A DNA stretch of 64,000 nucleotides from Bolinopsis microptera. Its lineage: Eukaryota; Ctenophora; Tentaculata; Lobata; Bolinopsidae. The stretch spans positions 8,845,726-8,909,725 of the forward strand of contig NC_087074.1 in NCBI RefSeq assembly GCF_026151205.1, in the 5' to 3' direction. The position numbers and the translations under genes are program-made. How positions within the stretch are numbered: position 1 is the first letter of the stretch; every line of letters starts with the position of its first letter. Below are positions 55,701 through 64,000 of this stretch, piece after piece. Below the pieces are notes generated by a model. That model did not search any database. It worked only from the letters and a program-made list of their open reading frames with translations, and was not told where the DNA came from.

Positions 55701-58675
55701 ACACCCTCTGTAATCAATGAAATTTTGGGAAACTTTCAGGAATTCTAAGTTTGACCCATATCTATATTCTCTGAAATTTTTGTGAAATTCTGACACGAAT
55801 TACGTGAGTTATTAAAGGGTTGCGTGTGGGTAGTAACTTTTGGGCCACCCTGTATTTATCGATAGTTTCCGCATAAAATCTTTCTCTTATTAATTACAAA
55901 TGTCTCCCTCCCACAAGTGATCAACCACTCATATCACTGATTCTAACATAGTGACTTAAAATTCATTGCAAGTTAATCGTCCTGGGTGGTCTACCATCTA
56001 GTAATAAAACGTCAAAAATAACGTCAAAGGTTACTTGTATGATGTATATTATATCTTTTTCAAACCTGTATGAGGAAGTAATTGACACCAAACATCTTCA
56101 AACTCTCTGCTATCATGAGATACTGCATCTCCGCCCATTCTCTATCTCTGCGTGGGGAGAGAGGTTTGTGAGGTTCAAATAAAAAGCGTTTAAGAAGTTT
56201 TGAAAGTCATCTGCTTGATGTATAAGCAAACATGAATATTTCAAATTTAAGTCTTAATTAATGTCAACTCGAGAATTGAAGAGACTGTCCTATAAAATTC
56301 ATGCAGTCTTATTTCGCACCGCAGCATAACACAACTGCATGAAATGATTGGAATACGGTCCAATTCACTTGACAATCACTAAAGAGTTTGTCTATCCGTG
56401 TTCTACTGCCACCATCAAATTAGAACCTTATAAGGTTCTGAACCATAATATAAGTTAATGGTGGGAAACTCCCCAAAACTCAGCTATGTTCTATCAAATA
56501 GTCGAGACATCCCTCTGACCCACCCCTTTATTTTGTTAAATGGATGTAACCTGTCAACAGTGGAGCGGCAGGAATGTTGAGCGTACCAGTTTATAACGTT
56601 CTGTTCCCAGCCCTCTTTAGTTAACTGGTACTGGTTCATGACTTGTTCCGGGATGAGCTGCTCGTTGCCTAGCTGACCCACTTTGTGTTTTTGTGGGTCG
56701 TAGTCACCGTACTACGGAAATGTAAGAAAATGTTATAAGTTATGATTTTGTCAGATGAGTGCAGTACTCCCAATGGTTATGTTATATGTGACATGGTTAT
56801 GTTATATGTTATATATTATGTTATATGGCACAGTGCTGATAATGCAACTGCAACATGCTTCGTCATGCATTTTAGATACAAGGCATCACCGCACACGAAC
56901 AATGTCGTGATAAATCCAATCAAATAAAAACGTCAAACTTTAAAAAATCAAATTAAAAAACCTTAGCTTGCAGAGTGTAGGAGGCCAACATGACGCACAC
57001 TTCAGCAGGAGCGAATATAATCCGGGACAAGATCTGATCTTTTACTTGTAGATAGAACAAGTGCTTTGTTATATCCTGGATCAGATCGTTCACGTCCTGG
57101 GTGTGGAAATGTTACATCACGTGCTGTAATACTTTACAGTGTATAAGGGAAATTATCTAGCAGTAAATCTAGATAATTTGATGAAAATGGAACTAACGAG
57201 TGCAATGACATGCAATATTAAATACACCTGCAGAATTTTAGACTGGACAATGCAAAAAGTATGGAAGTTCAGGTGTGTGTGTGTGTGTGGTATTGGATTA
57301 ATAGCACTGCTAGTACTAACAGAACTGCAGGTTTACGGCCACGGGTATAAGCGAAAATAATGAAATTTTTTCGTAAAATTTAACATGGCTACCTATAGTA
57401 GCACCTATAGTAGTACCTATATAATATCAGTACCTGTGGGTAGAACTTGACGAGTAAGTTCAGCTGAACAGGTTTGTTATCATCACTAATATACACTTGG
57501 TCCACGATACGTTTCTCGTCAATAATCCACATTTGTCCAGCAGTTGTCTTGGTGGACTGCAGACCAAAGTACCAGGTCTCTCGTAGACCCATCGTGTTGG
57601 TCACCTTGTCAAACACTTCTTTTCCCGTAGCTTTGTACTGAGATGGGAGGATAGTTAAAGTCTGTAGAAAAATGGCACATAAAATGTTTTAAATGAAACA
57701 TGATTAACTTATACACGGTGGATTTGATTGTGTCCAGTTTTAACTAAAATTGAAACCTTTAGGACCAACGCAATGTTTCCTTACTAAACTAAAGCTTTAC
57801 TGTCGTAGAAAGCCCTCTAATTATCCAGTACAATTTCGTGCATTTGTATTTGTTTCAACCGAACTACATACAAAAGTAGAATGTTCAGATTAGTATGACG
57901 TGATCTCATGATAATTATGAGCGTGTCAGATCGCAACCAATATCACATAATATACTGATGTTAAATATGTAGAGGGTTAGAGGCGACCCATAATTAATTA
58001 GCATTTCAATCTGTATGTGATCTTGTGTCAACGTTCCAAACGACTAGGTCATACCAAAATATAAGTAAATCTAGACCATCTAGGAACACGCTGAGAGGTA
58101 TTTTAGGACGCTAATAAGATCAACATCGAAACTGCTTCACAACTTCTTCCTTGGTGAAGAATGCAATATTATCGCAATCACAATATTAAGAACCGTTTGT
58201 ATGTTTTCGGATCGCTAGGACATGTAATTCTTTTAAAAATTTAGCAAATGTTTTAACAACATGCTAAATGTGACGGTGCTGTGACGAACCAACGAACAGA
58301 AAATCTCGACATAATCAATATCCTTTTTCAACATGGCTAAACATCACTATTACGCTTTTTTTCGATGTGAGACAAGAAGTAAGAGCATGGGTACTATATA
58401 TAATGATATGATTTACGACAAACTACAATAAATTAGAAACATCATTTACAGATACAGATATAATATAACTGACAGAGCAGAAAAATTAGAAAAATTAGAA
58501 AAATTAGAAAAATTAGAAACATCACTAACATATTATACTTATTAAATACACCACTCACCGGGACACTAAACTCCATGTCCACATCAAGAGTCTGGATGTG
58601 AACAGTTAACAACTTCTTCGCCCTTGTAGGCCACATGTTTGAGCATGGCACTAGAGATCCAGTAAAACTATGAGC
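33167..58675 (-). CDS. NF2: Merlin (NF2) homologue, FERM/ERM family
   Basis: Sixteen exons were rebuilt, all with AG/GT borders and compatible phases: 58675-58559, 57661-57434, 57096-56962, 56711-56551, 56147-56066, 55398-55264, 55053-54979, 54169-54077, 52743-52600, 52399-52268, 52063-51978, 51304-51193, 51088-51000, 33604-33538, 33420-33343, 33217-33167. They total about 594 codons (human merlin has 595). The FERM domain covers roughly residues 20-320 ([54 protein letters not shown]). A charged coiled coil follows (residues 340-540), then the merlin-type tail ending SRIAFFHSL, against SRVAFFEEL in vertebrates. Merlin links cortical membrane proteins to Hippo/LATS signalling. DKYQTLRR before the tail recalls ERM proteins. 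The short initiating exon upstream of 58675 was not found. The 17.4 kb intron 33605-50999 holds other genes. Confidence 0.93.
34000..35100. other. Merlin intron, no gene seen
   Basis: AT-rich intronic DNA without recognisable coding sequence, until the LINE fragment that begins near 35.1 kb. Confidence 0.35.
35138..35545 (+). pseudogene. LINE ORF1 with CCCH zinc fingers (fragment)
   Basis: The frame contains [18 protein letters not shown] and later [14 protein letters not shown]. This matches a pair of CCCH (C-x5-C-x3-H type) RNA-binding fingers as found in ORF1 proteins of some non-LTR elements. Several finger Cys have changed (for example NEFKLMH where a Cys is expected), so it is decayed. 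A Lys/Pro-rich linker follows. The frame overlaps the start of the endonuclease frame by 10 bases. Confidence 0.55.
35536..36648 (+). pseudogene. LINE ORF2 endonuclease domain, cut by a microsatellite
   Basis: An APE-type endonuclease/exonuclease/phosphatase fold is clear: [10 protein letters not shown] (N-terminal block), [11 protein letters not shown] (catalytic Glu in TETH), [35 protein letters not shown] (GDFN) and [10 protein letters not shown] (SDH). After the SDH block the frame runs into a (CCCT)n tract at 36481, and no reverse transcriptase follows. The layout is CR1/L2-like. Truncation at the 3' side is unusual for target-primed insertion, so the 3' part was probably deleted at the microsatellite. 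Confidence 0.8.
36482..36633. repeat. (CCCT)n microsatellite
   Basis: About 38 tandem CCCT units with a single interruption (CCTT at 36603-36606) lie at the 3' break of the LINE endonuclease. Confidence 0.95.
36650..37590. other. Merlin intron with a duplicated 30-mer
   Basis: The sequence TAATAATGTCATGTTGCAGG plus TTTGTTACAAT occurs at about 37148 and again at about 37531. A short ACTAGTAACT array lies at 37305-37335. An exon-like AGATCAGCGGCACATGAAGA block at 37427-37510 might belong to the small gene at 39.4 kb, but no frame link is proven. Confidence 0.35.
37591..39262. mobile_element. Foldback element with 600-bp inverted arms
   Basis: The left arm 37591-38188 and right arm 38660-39262 are near-perfect inverted copies, separated by a loop of about 470 bp. 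Tips are GATGTGGATACTGG/CCAGTATCCACATC, flanked by TA. Inside each arm a 60-bp unit (GAGGTGAAACACATTTGTTTAC, broken here as GAGGTGAAACACATTT plus GTTTAC) is partly repeated two to three times. The loop encodes no recognisable protein. The arms would form a long hairpin when single-stranded. Confidence 0.9.
39447..40145 (+). CDS. Unrecognised two-exon gene nested in the merlin intron (frameshifted)
   Basis: Exon a (39447-39709) follows an acceptor TAATGGTCAG. It reads [20 protein letters not shown], then [15 protein letters not shown], and, after a one-base frame change near 39605-39615, [20 protein letters not shown] ending at a GTATGT donor (phase 1). Exon b (39994-40145) follows CCCCCCTCAG. 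It continues in phase as [20 protein letters not shown], then [20 protein letters not shown], and ends TGA. Base composition is clearly coding and richer in GC than the flanks. I do not recognise the family. The upstream exon(s), if any, may have been displaced by the foldback element. It could be a gene with an assembly error or a pseudogene. Confidence 0.5.
40146..41025. other. Merlin intron, no gene seen
   Basis: AT-rich, with a short direct duplication (AACCTTGAATGAAATTGAATC / AACCTTAAATGAAATTGAATC in part) at 40655-40705. Nothing coding is seen. Confidence 0.35.
41029..41115 (-). ncRNA. tRNA-like Pol III unit (SINE or tRNA pseudogene)
   Basis: On the minus strand a B box GATCGAGCC (41048-41056) exactly fits GWTCRANNC. 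An A-box-like TAGCTCGGCGG (41089-41099) lies about 40 bases upstream. A T7 run (41029-41035) just after gives a Pol III terminator. A full cloverleaf does not pair well, so this looks like a tRNA-derived SINE head or a tRNA relic rather than a working tRNA. Confidence 0.45.
41120..42420. other. Merlin intron, no gene seen
   Basis: No recognisable coding or RNA signal. Short similarity to 34080-34110 (GTAAAAATGTCGCT) suggests a dispersed relic. Confidence 0.35.
42424..42690 (+). repeat. Dispersed repeat, copy B
   Basis: Homologous in the same orientation to 25590-25895 with many substitutions (shared TAGATGTTCA.GTGACA and GGGTATTT boxes). No termini were identified. Confidence 0.6.
43108..44962. 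mobile_element. Second foldback element (diverged arms)
   Basis: The left arm (43108-43715) is inverted relative to the right arm (44560-44962). Matched blocks include AAGAAGAGGTCTGGTAATCC with its complement, GCAGGCTATCGGTTC, TACAGAGAGGTTTTATTTAT and ACTACTTTTCTCCGTGTTTT. The arms differ by many substitutions and gaps, so the element is older than the one at 37.6 kb. The loop has no recognised gene. Confidence 0.8.
45040..45464. mobile_element. CpG-rich MITE with CCTCGCGAGG motifs
   Basis: Inverted ends ACACCCCTGTTCCATGCCCA / TGGGCATGGAACAGGGGTGT are flanked by TA. The interior carries many ATCCTCG / CGAGGAT units and full palindromes CCTCGCGAGG, an odd GC- and CpG-rich content in AT-rich surroundings. 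No protein is encoded; the 118-codon minus frame across it follows from the inverted repeats. Confidence 0.85.
45912..49766 (+). CDS. LDLa-repeat relaxin-receptor-like GPCR, copy 2 (nested in merlin intron)
   Basis: Exon 1 (45912-45972) is a signal peptide, [20 protein letters not shown], joined in phase 1 to exon 2 starting at 46315. The ectodomain opens with a hevein/chitin-binding-like Cys module ([13 protein letters not shown]...CGNTTEYC). About six LDLa-type repeats follow ([26 protein letters not shown]). The 7TM has [27 protein letters not shown] in TM6 and NSVINPLIY in TM7, as in relaxin/LGR receptors, but no leucine-rich repeats. DRY is replaced by SVIRM. Two single-base frame breaks occur: one in a G5 run at 47313-47317 (six G would restore the frame) and one near 48790-48806 after TM3. 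Both could be assembly errors. It is a paralogue of copy 1 at 0.6-8.1 kb and is more complete. Confidence 0.87.
49767..50999. other. Merlin intron, 5' part, no gene seen
   Basis: It contains the 3' flank of the nested GPCR. A 110-codon frame at 50486-50818 has no family resemblance. No firm feature is called. Confidence 0.4.
52756..53442. repeat. GTGTGAGGTATCAC minisatellite in a merlin intron
   Basis: A 14-bp core GAGGTATCACGTGT alternates with GTGTGAGTGT spacers over nearly 700 bp, with a higher-order period of about 55-60 bp. It contains about twenty CACGTG palindromes. It begins only 12 bases from the 3' splice site of the merlin exon at 52743-52600, so it supplies most of that intron's polypyrimidine/branch region. 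Confidence 0.93.
53443..54076. other. Merlin intron remainder
   Basis: No repeat or coding feature was seen between the minisatellite and the exon at 54077. Confidence 0.4.
55551..55852. mobile_element. Mariner-type MITE
   Basis: The inverted ends GGTGGCCCAAAAGTAACTAC and GTAGTAACTTTTGGGCCACC are typical of mariner-family non-autonomous elements, and the element sits next to TA dinucleotides. It lies in the merlin intron between exons at 56066 and 55398. It does not encode a protein. Confidence 0.8.
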
Positions 58676-59325
58676 CTGAAATACATGTGAGTGTTAGCAC
58701 TGGAATATTAATTTGTTGAACTTTTTCTTATTGATTCATGATTGTGATGCAAGACCGATTCTTTGATATAAGACAATAGATTGATTTAATTCGACTCAAG
58801 GCTAATTATTTGTTTAAGATCAAGAAATTAATTTGAATCCAAATTAATAGAACTCACCATAGGTCATTACAATACTGTACAATAGTATCATGTTATCACA
58901 TCCTTATTTATTCTGATTGATCATATAATGCCATGTAGAATTTCTGCCTAGTTGAAATATGGCATGTGTTACATTGAAATCAATCATCCTTTTAGGATGT
59001 GTATACAAAACTAAGTATTTATAAAGATGTTCACCCATGAAGTGTTGGTTAATATATAACATTTCAACTAAGTTTGCAGCAATAAAATCCCTACACTGCA
59101 CTATGTTTTAATGTTAGCGATGAAACACAATACTAACTGGAATCGCAAAGTTGATCCCATTGGGGACAAATGTAACAGTGTGGGAATTTTGTCACAAATT
59201 ATCACAAACTTTGTAAAGCTTATTCATTTAAAATTATCTTTGCAACTTGGAGGTCCTCACTGTTTAATGTTAGAGGCAAATTTGTCATTGTAGAGAACTT
59301 AAATGTGAAACAAATTTTTTGTATA
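58676..59325. other. Upstream of the first recognised merlin exon
   Basis: The short initiating exon and promoter of merlin should lie here or beyond. No convincing start exon was found. Confidence 0.3.
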
Positions 59326-60623
59326 CCTTACTCGGGAATATTATAACCGGGATAAAGTGGTGGGTTTTGGAAGTTTCCGCCATATTTTTCCCGGTCAAAA
59401 ATTTTACTAGTCATAAAAAAACCCGCCGACTCAGATTATGGGGTTCCAAGGCTAGGGGGTGGTGATCATCATAGTTTACCTGAAGTCTCATATGTGCTAG
59501 AGAAGACTTTTGAAGCAGTGGATGGAGGGCTGTAACTTTATTGGCGGTTGCTACCATAATTTCGTTATAAAAATCACAATTTGGTTATAGAAATCAGATT
59601 TCAGGGTGGACCATGATTCTCACTTCTCTTGCCCATGAATCAGTGAATCGTAGAGAAGAAAACAATTTATATGAGTATTGCTGAAAGCACAGTGTAAGGC
59701 CTACACGGACCGCCTCTAACTAGCCAATCCCTGTTTACATGCCGTGTAGCAGGGGACTAGAAAGAGCTAAACTAGCAAGCGGGGCATAGCCAATACACTA
59801 TACTCCCATCATTGAGTATATTACCAACCAGAAGGAAAATTTCCTTGTGTTTGGAATCTACCAAGACGAAAGTTGTACAATCCAGCGAAATTCCGAAGAA
59901 TCATGTTATAGAAGAAAACGAAAATAATAATAATATATAATATATATTATAATAATAATGTCTCTAAAGATTGATCGCTTCTCGTGTGCAGTGTGTAGAC
60001 TAAAGAAAGAGGGAGTTTTTCCCGTTAAAGTAACTTGTGGCCACATCCCGCTAGAAGTGAGTAAACTGTGCCACTATTTCATGGTCCACAGTGGATTGAT
60101 TACTGGAGCAGTTGAAGATGCAAAGCCAAGACGTTCCCCAATACCAAGCGGTGGGCAGGAAATTAAGCTCCGGCTGACCTTCAGAGCAGTAGCCCCATAA
60201 GCGGACAAAATGAAAGTCTTGTTAAGACAACAATACAACTTCGAATTTGACGGCCAGCAGCTCAGTGGGATATCAATAATGATAATGGCGGGGACATTAT
60301 AGCGATAATGAGAATGAGAATACGCTTTAATGAAGATTTGACTTATTATTGCTTAGATTTATTTTCCTTTAAATAGACGTGTCATTTTTTCTATTTCTGA
60401 GTAATATCAATAACTGTAAATTGAAATAACTTCTTTAACAAGTAACAAAAACAGAAATTTCGGTTGAAAATTTGTTGACCTCTGAAAAAAAACTTGAAAG
60501 GTCGGCCACCGGTAAATACATGACCGGGATAATTTGGCGGGTTTTGGGAAAGTCCGCCATATTTTTCCCGGTCATTAATTTTCCCAGTCATAAATTAACC
60601 CGCTATAACATTCCCGAGTAAGG
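59326..60623. mobile_element. TIR element carrying a half-RING gene fragment
   Basis: Ends CCTTACTCGGGAATATTATA and, inverted, TATAACATTCCCGAGTAAGG are flanked by TA. Subterminal blocks (GGCGGGTTTTGG, CCGCCATATTTTTCCCGGTC) recur at both ends in direct orientation. No transposase is present. Confidence 0.8.
59958..60200 (+). pseudogene. Captured RING-like fragment
   Basis: The 80-codon frame starts MSLKIDRFSCAVCRLKKEGV then VKVTCGHIPLE, matching the first half (C-x2-C ... C-x-H) of a RING finger as in TRIM proteins. The second half is missing. It ends with RRSPIPSGGQEIKLRLTF, a peptide also found in the TIR element at 27.3-28.1 kb. It is probably a host or element gene fragment carried by a non-autonomous transposon. 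Confidence 0.5.
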
Positions 60624-60684
60624 TAGATAAAAATGTAATCACAATTCAATTTCATTTCACAATTATTCAAATAATTATTTTAAC

Positions 60685-60990
60685 TAATTTATACGCCATA
60701 CAGAGTGTATGGCGTATACATTTGTTATACGCCATACACTGGCAATTGTAAAGGCAAATAAAATAAAGGCAATTTGATAATCTATCTAGGCAATTTGGTA
60801 ATCTAGCTAGGCACACTTGGGGCACACCTGGGGCACAAAATTGAATTTCCTGGGGCAAATACAGTTGGGGCACACTTGGGGCACAGTCGAGGCAAAAAAA
60901 AGACTTTAAGCACAGTTTAAGTAAACTAAACACACTTAGGGCCCCAAGTGTGCCCCAATTAATTTTTTGCCCCAAGTGTGCCCCAGGAAC
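60685..60990. repeat. Inverted repeats TATACGCCATAC and GGGGCACACTTGGGGC
   Basis: TTATACGCCATAC flanks its complement (60690-60740). TTGGGGCACACTTGGGGCAC units on the left (60817-60885) face GCCCCAAGTGTGCCCCA on the right (60938-60988), making a likely small MITE or hairpin. No coding content is seen. Confidence 0.6.
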
Positions 60991-61389
60991 ATCTCTTATT
61001 GCTCGTCGTGGGTACAGAGGGAAGAAGATTGACATCAAACATGAGACCCTTCTATCAGAAGTCTCCTACAACCTCATCCCTGCCCCGATGATGGAGTAGA
61101 TGATATTTCAATGAAACTAATAAATCAATGAAACTAATTTATTAGTTTATATATAAAATAGAGTTTTAATACTTTCAACACTACTATATAACAAATAATT
61201 TGAGGTATGAGATATGATAGACGAGCGTAAGTGTTGACGTGCAAAGGACTGCTGTGAGTGTACTTGAAGATTACTCATCCTCCACCTTCTCATCAAAACT
61301 ATTCTCATCAAAACTACTATCTAGACTGAAGGTATTGTGTTTACAGTGTCTATTGTGCTTCTGAACATTGAACTCTTGATAATATAACT

Positions 61390-63272
61390 ATGTCAAATAA
61401 TCAGAGCTCAGACATTAGTCTCCACTCTTGTGAGCGCCCTTTAGAACATTTGAACTTTTCATTCCAGTCTGAAAAATCAGAGAACTGTAACAATTGTCTG
61501 TCAAAAGACATCAAGATTGACTTTTTAGAAAAAAAGTTGTCTTTATTGAATGAAATTATCAGAACTAGTGATCTCATTGCTCAGTACAATGATAGTCTCA
61601 TATCAGATCAAACTCAAATACAAGAACAGAGTTTTAAGTGTGAAAATTTGCTGCCAAACTTATCAGAGGAGATTGAATGTGAGATCATAACCATTACCCC
61701 TCAGTCACACGTTGTTATCAATCAAGTAGAAGCGTTTGATGTAGATGACATTGTTGTGGAAGATGTTGTATCGGACAGTTTGTTTGTTGACAACGATGTC
61801 GTGGACAAGGTTGTTCCACAGGAGGTTGTTGGAAACGAGATTGTTATCAGTGAGATTGTTGTTAACGAGGTTATGGCAGACGAGGATGATGTGTCTGATC
61901 TCCCTGTATCTACTGCTACTGGTGAATCACGGATCAACACCCCTAAGCCCAGAGACAAATATCCAAACTTGGTCCCTGCCCCTGTCTACGATCCTATAAC
62001 ACCGGGGCCAATGAATATATCTGTAACTTGTTCCCCATCACCAGTGAAACCAGTTACCCTACTAGATGATGGTCCATTCTCTAATTTTTCACTTGATCTA
62101 TTAATGGAAGAACTTGAGTTCAGTCACGGTTTTAAAAACCGGAAATCGGTTTATTTTGGTGACTTTCCCTATGAGTATTCAGGTGCAACACATGACCCAA
62201 AATGTGTACACAATGATTCCTACCTTGCTAAACTCAGCTCCTACATTAATGTGATATTACCCAATTTCAGACACAATAGTATTCTCGTCAATCTATATGA
62301 AACTGGAGCAGAGTTCATGCCAGCTCATAGCGATTCTGAATCATGTATTGTAGAACACTCTGATATTGTAACCATTTCACTTGGTGCGACGAGAACACTG
62401 CAAATTAGATCAAACGGCAGCAATGAAGTTGTGGGCTCTGTGCAGCTTCAGCATGGAGATGTCTTCATCATGTCCAAATTGTCTCAGGCTGACTTTCAAC
62501 ATGAGATACTGCCAGACGAAATGTGTGATGAACCCCGGATCAGCATCACCCTAAGACTGATGAAGCCCCCTAGGATCACTCAGTCAACTGAGTTTGGTCT
62601 GCGTTCACCGCCCCCACCCATCCCTCACTCAGGACACAAACTGACAGACTCTTCTTCACCTGCACTCTCAGTTTGCAAACAGTCAGCTAAAGCTTCACAA
62701 AAGTCTGTCCTATTCATAAGCAGCTCTATGTTCAGGTTTCTTGATGCGGACAAGTTATCATCGTCCACTGTTAGTGCTAGTAAACTGTTTTATCCTGGGG
62801 CTGATGCCAAAGTAATGTTAAATAAACTAAAAACTGACCTACACTCTGTTCCATCCCCATCTATTATTTATATTATGACAGGAACTAATAATGTGAACAC
62901 AGTCTATTTTGGCTCAAAGTCACTGAAGGATGCAGCGGGTGACATTAGTAATCTCTTAAATTATCTCAAGTCAGTGTATCCGAATGCAACAATTAATGTT
63001 CTCAATATTCTTCCCAGGAGTACAAAAGGCCGCAATGATGTTGTGGCAGAGCTGAATAAGGGTATTAAGGATATGTGTAGCAAAGATTCTTGTTTTAATT
63101 ACATTAGCACCCATAATTTATTTAACTATAAAGCTATAATAGAAGTGGATTCAGGAAAGAATTTTATTTTGCCAGACCATCTGCAAAAATATCTGATAAC
63201 TGTCACCTCAATACAAGCGGTGTTATTCGACTTGCTAAATTTCTGAAGTATTGGGCCCATAAGCAAGTTTGA
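61390..63272 (+). CDS. LINE ORF1: AlkB-type dioxygenase fused to SGNH esterase
   Basis: ATG at 61390 opens a 618-residue frame. Residues 40-75 are coiled-coil-like. An acidic, Val-rich region (about 115-170) follows. Residues about 235-392 are an AlkB-type 2OG-Fe(II) dioxygenase: YFGDFPYEYSGATHD, iron ligands H313 and D315 (MPAHSDSE) and H371 (FQHEI), and the 2-oxoglutarate Arg pair in RISITLR (R383, R389). After a Pro/Ser linker, residues 437-600 form an SGNH hydrolase (LFISSSMFRFLD for the GDS block, IYIMTGTNN). The frame misses the SGNH end. In the next frame, after an A5 run near 63185-63190, CHLNTSGVIRLAKFLKYWA supplies the block with the catalytic His and stops at 63270-63272, so a one-base indel is likely. 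Known relatives are the esterase-bearing ORF1s of CR1-type LINEs. The AlkB domain is the surprise. It may repair or demethylate the element's RNA or cDNA (inference). Confidence 0.88.
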
Positions 63273-63421
63273 ATTTTCAGAAAGATTGTTAACATTTATT
63301 TCATCTAGATAAGGGATAATTACACATTGTTCCTCATGTTTATTGAAGTTTTAGAAAGTTTTGTTATTATCTCATACAAATTTGCCAGTTCTGCAATTTA
63401 TCTTATTCTGACAAGTTTATA

Positions 63422-64000
63422 GCAGCATAAATTGGAAAAATTTTCATGCTCTCACAGCAGTTCTTGCATTAACCCGTGCATTAGTAAAATCACAGTTTCA
63501 TACCATGCCAAAAAGCTTGCAGTGGGACATTGCAACATGCAGGGAGGACTAACAGGTATGCCAAAATGTCTTGAAATCCAAGATCTAATCTGGAAAGAGA
63601 AATTAGATGTTTTATGCCTGAATGAAACAAATCTTAAATCGGATATTGACTCAGCCAGTCTAAACCTACCCAAGAATTTTACTTTTATCCGCAAAGACCG
63701 TCCTAACGACAATGGTCATGTGGGATGTGGCATTCTCATCAGTGAGCACATAAAGTTTAAAATGATTCAACTAAACTTAGTTTTGCAATATGACCAAATC
63801 GAGGCTATTTGGATCCATCTTACAGATTGCAATATTTTCATCTGCTGTTTCTACAGATCTGAGTTGTTTAGTCCTCTTGACAAATTTTTAGATTATATGA
63901 CAGACTGCATGATGAGTATAGGAAGTAAGAATGTTATTTGGCTGGGTGATGTAAATGTAGACCAAAACAACATCAGCAGTATGAACTATAAGAAATTAGA
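63422..64000 (+). CDS. LINE ORF2: APE-type endonuclease (truncated by window end)
   Basis: The frame is open from after TAG at about 63421 to the window edge. It reads KKLAVGHCNMQGGLTG (N-terminal block), LDVLCLNETNLKSDI (catalytic Glu), HVGCGILISEHI, IFICCFYRSELFSPLD and NVIWLGDVNVDQNN (GD-N block). No ATG precedes the domain; the first Met is the one in CNMQGG. Initiation by re-initiation or another route is therefore needed, or an upstream indel hides the start. The reverse transcriptase should follow beyond 64000. It is collinear with ORF1 and separated from it by about 150-200 bases, as in CR1/L2-like LINEs. Confidence 0.85.

Overview
This is a stretch of animal nuclear genome. It has GT-AG introns, no operons, low gene density and heavy transposon load. 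The host genes are metazoan: a merlin (NF2) homologue, a DSL-domain Delta-like ligand, a polypeptide GalNAc-transferase, and three class A GPCRs, two of which carry LDL-receptor class A repeats and a relaxin-receptor-like 7TM. AT-rich intergenic DNA and many recent mobile elements fit an invertebrate. A cnidarian or another non-bilaterian is my best guess, but the sequence alone does not settle the taxon.

Layout. 0.6-8.1 kb (-): LDLa/relaxin-receptor-like GPCR, copy 1. It has frame breaks, and a 2.6 kb DNA transposon sits in its last codons. 8.7-17.0 kb (+): Delta-like DSL ligand, divergent from copy 1. Its 6.7 kb intron is almost entirely a nest of mobile DNA: an outer element with G-run ends, an inner element made of purine/pyrimidine simple repeats, a SAM-domain exon or retrocopy, and a 5'-truncated I-type LINE. 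17.0-18.0 and 28.55-29.55 kb: two near-identical 1 kb non-autonomous hAT elements in opposite orientation, each with a clean 8-bp target duplication. Between them lie an intronless GalNAc-transferase (19.8-21.6, -), a 5'-truncated L1-like LINE (22.5-24.8, +) inside an inverted duplication of a small exon, and a TIR element. 31.1-32.1 kb (+): an intact intronless class A GPCR.

33.17-58.68 kb (-): the merlin gene, rebuilt here as 16 exons with consistent splice phases and about 594 codons. One 17.4 kb intron (33605-50999) hosts, on the opposite strand, LDLa-GPCR copy 2 (45.9-49.8) and a small unrecognised two-exon gene (39.4-40.1). It also holds a CCCH/endonuclease LINE fragment, two foldback elements, a Pol III-type tRNA-like unit and a CpG-rich MITE. 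59.3-60.6 kb: a TIR element carrying a half-RING gene fragment. 61.4-64.0 kb (+): the 5' part of a LINE whose ORF1 fuses an AlkB-type 2OG-Fe(II) dioxygenase, with all iron and 2-oxoglutarate ligands intact, to an SGNH esterase. ORF2 begins with an APE-type endonuclease and runs off the window.

Main leads: (1) the AlkB-SGNH ORF1 of the LINE; (2) a family of DNA transposons with G-run tips, self-palindromic termini and 8-bp target duplications, one of which rewrote a GPCR C-terminus; (3) the pair of LRR-less LDLa relaxin-receptor-like GPCRs; (4) a Delta-like ligand with a DSL domain and no EGF repeats.
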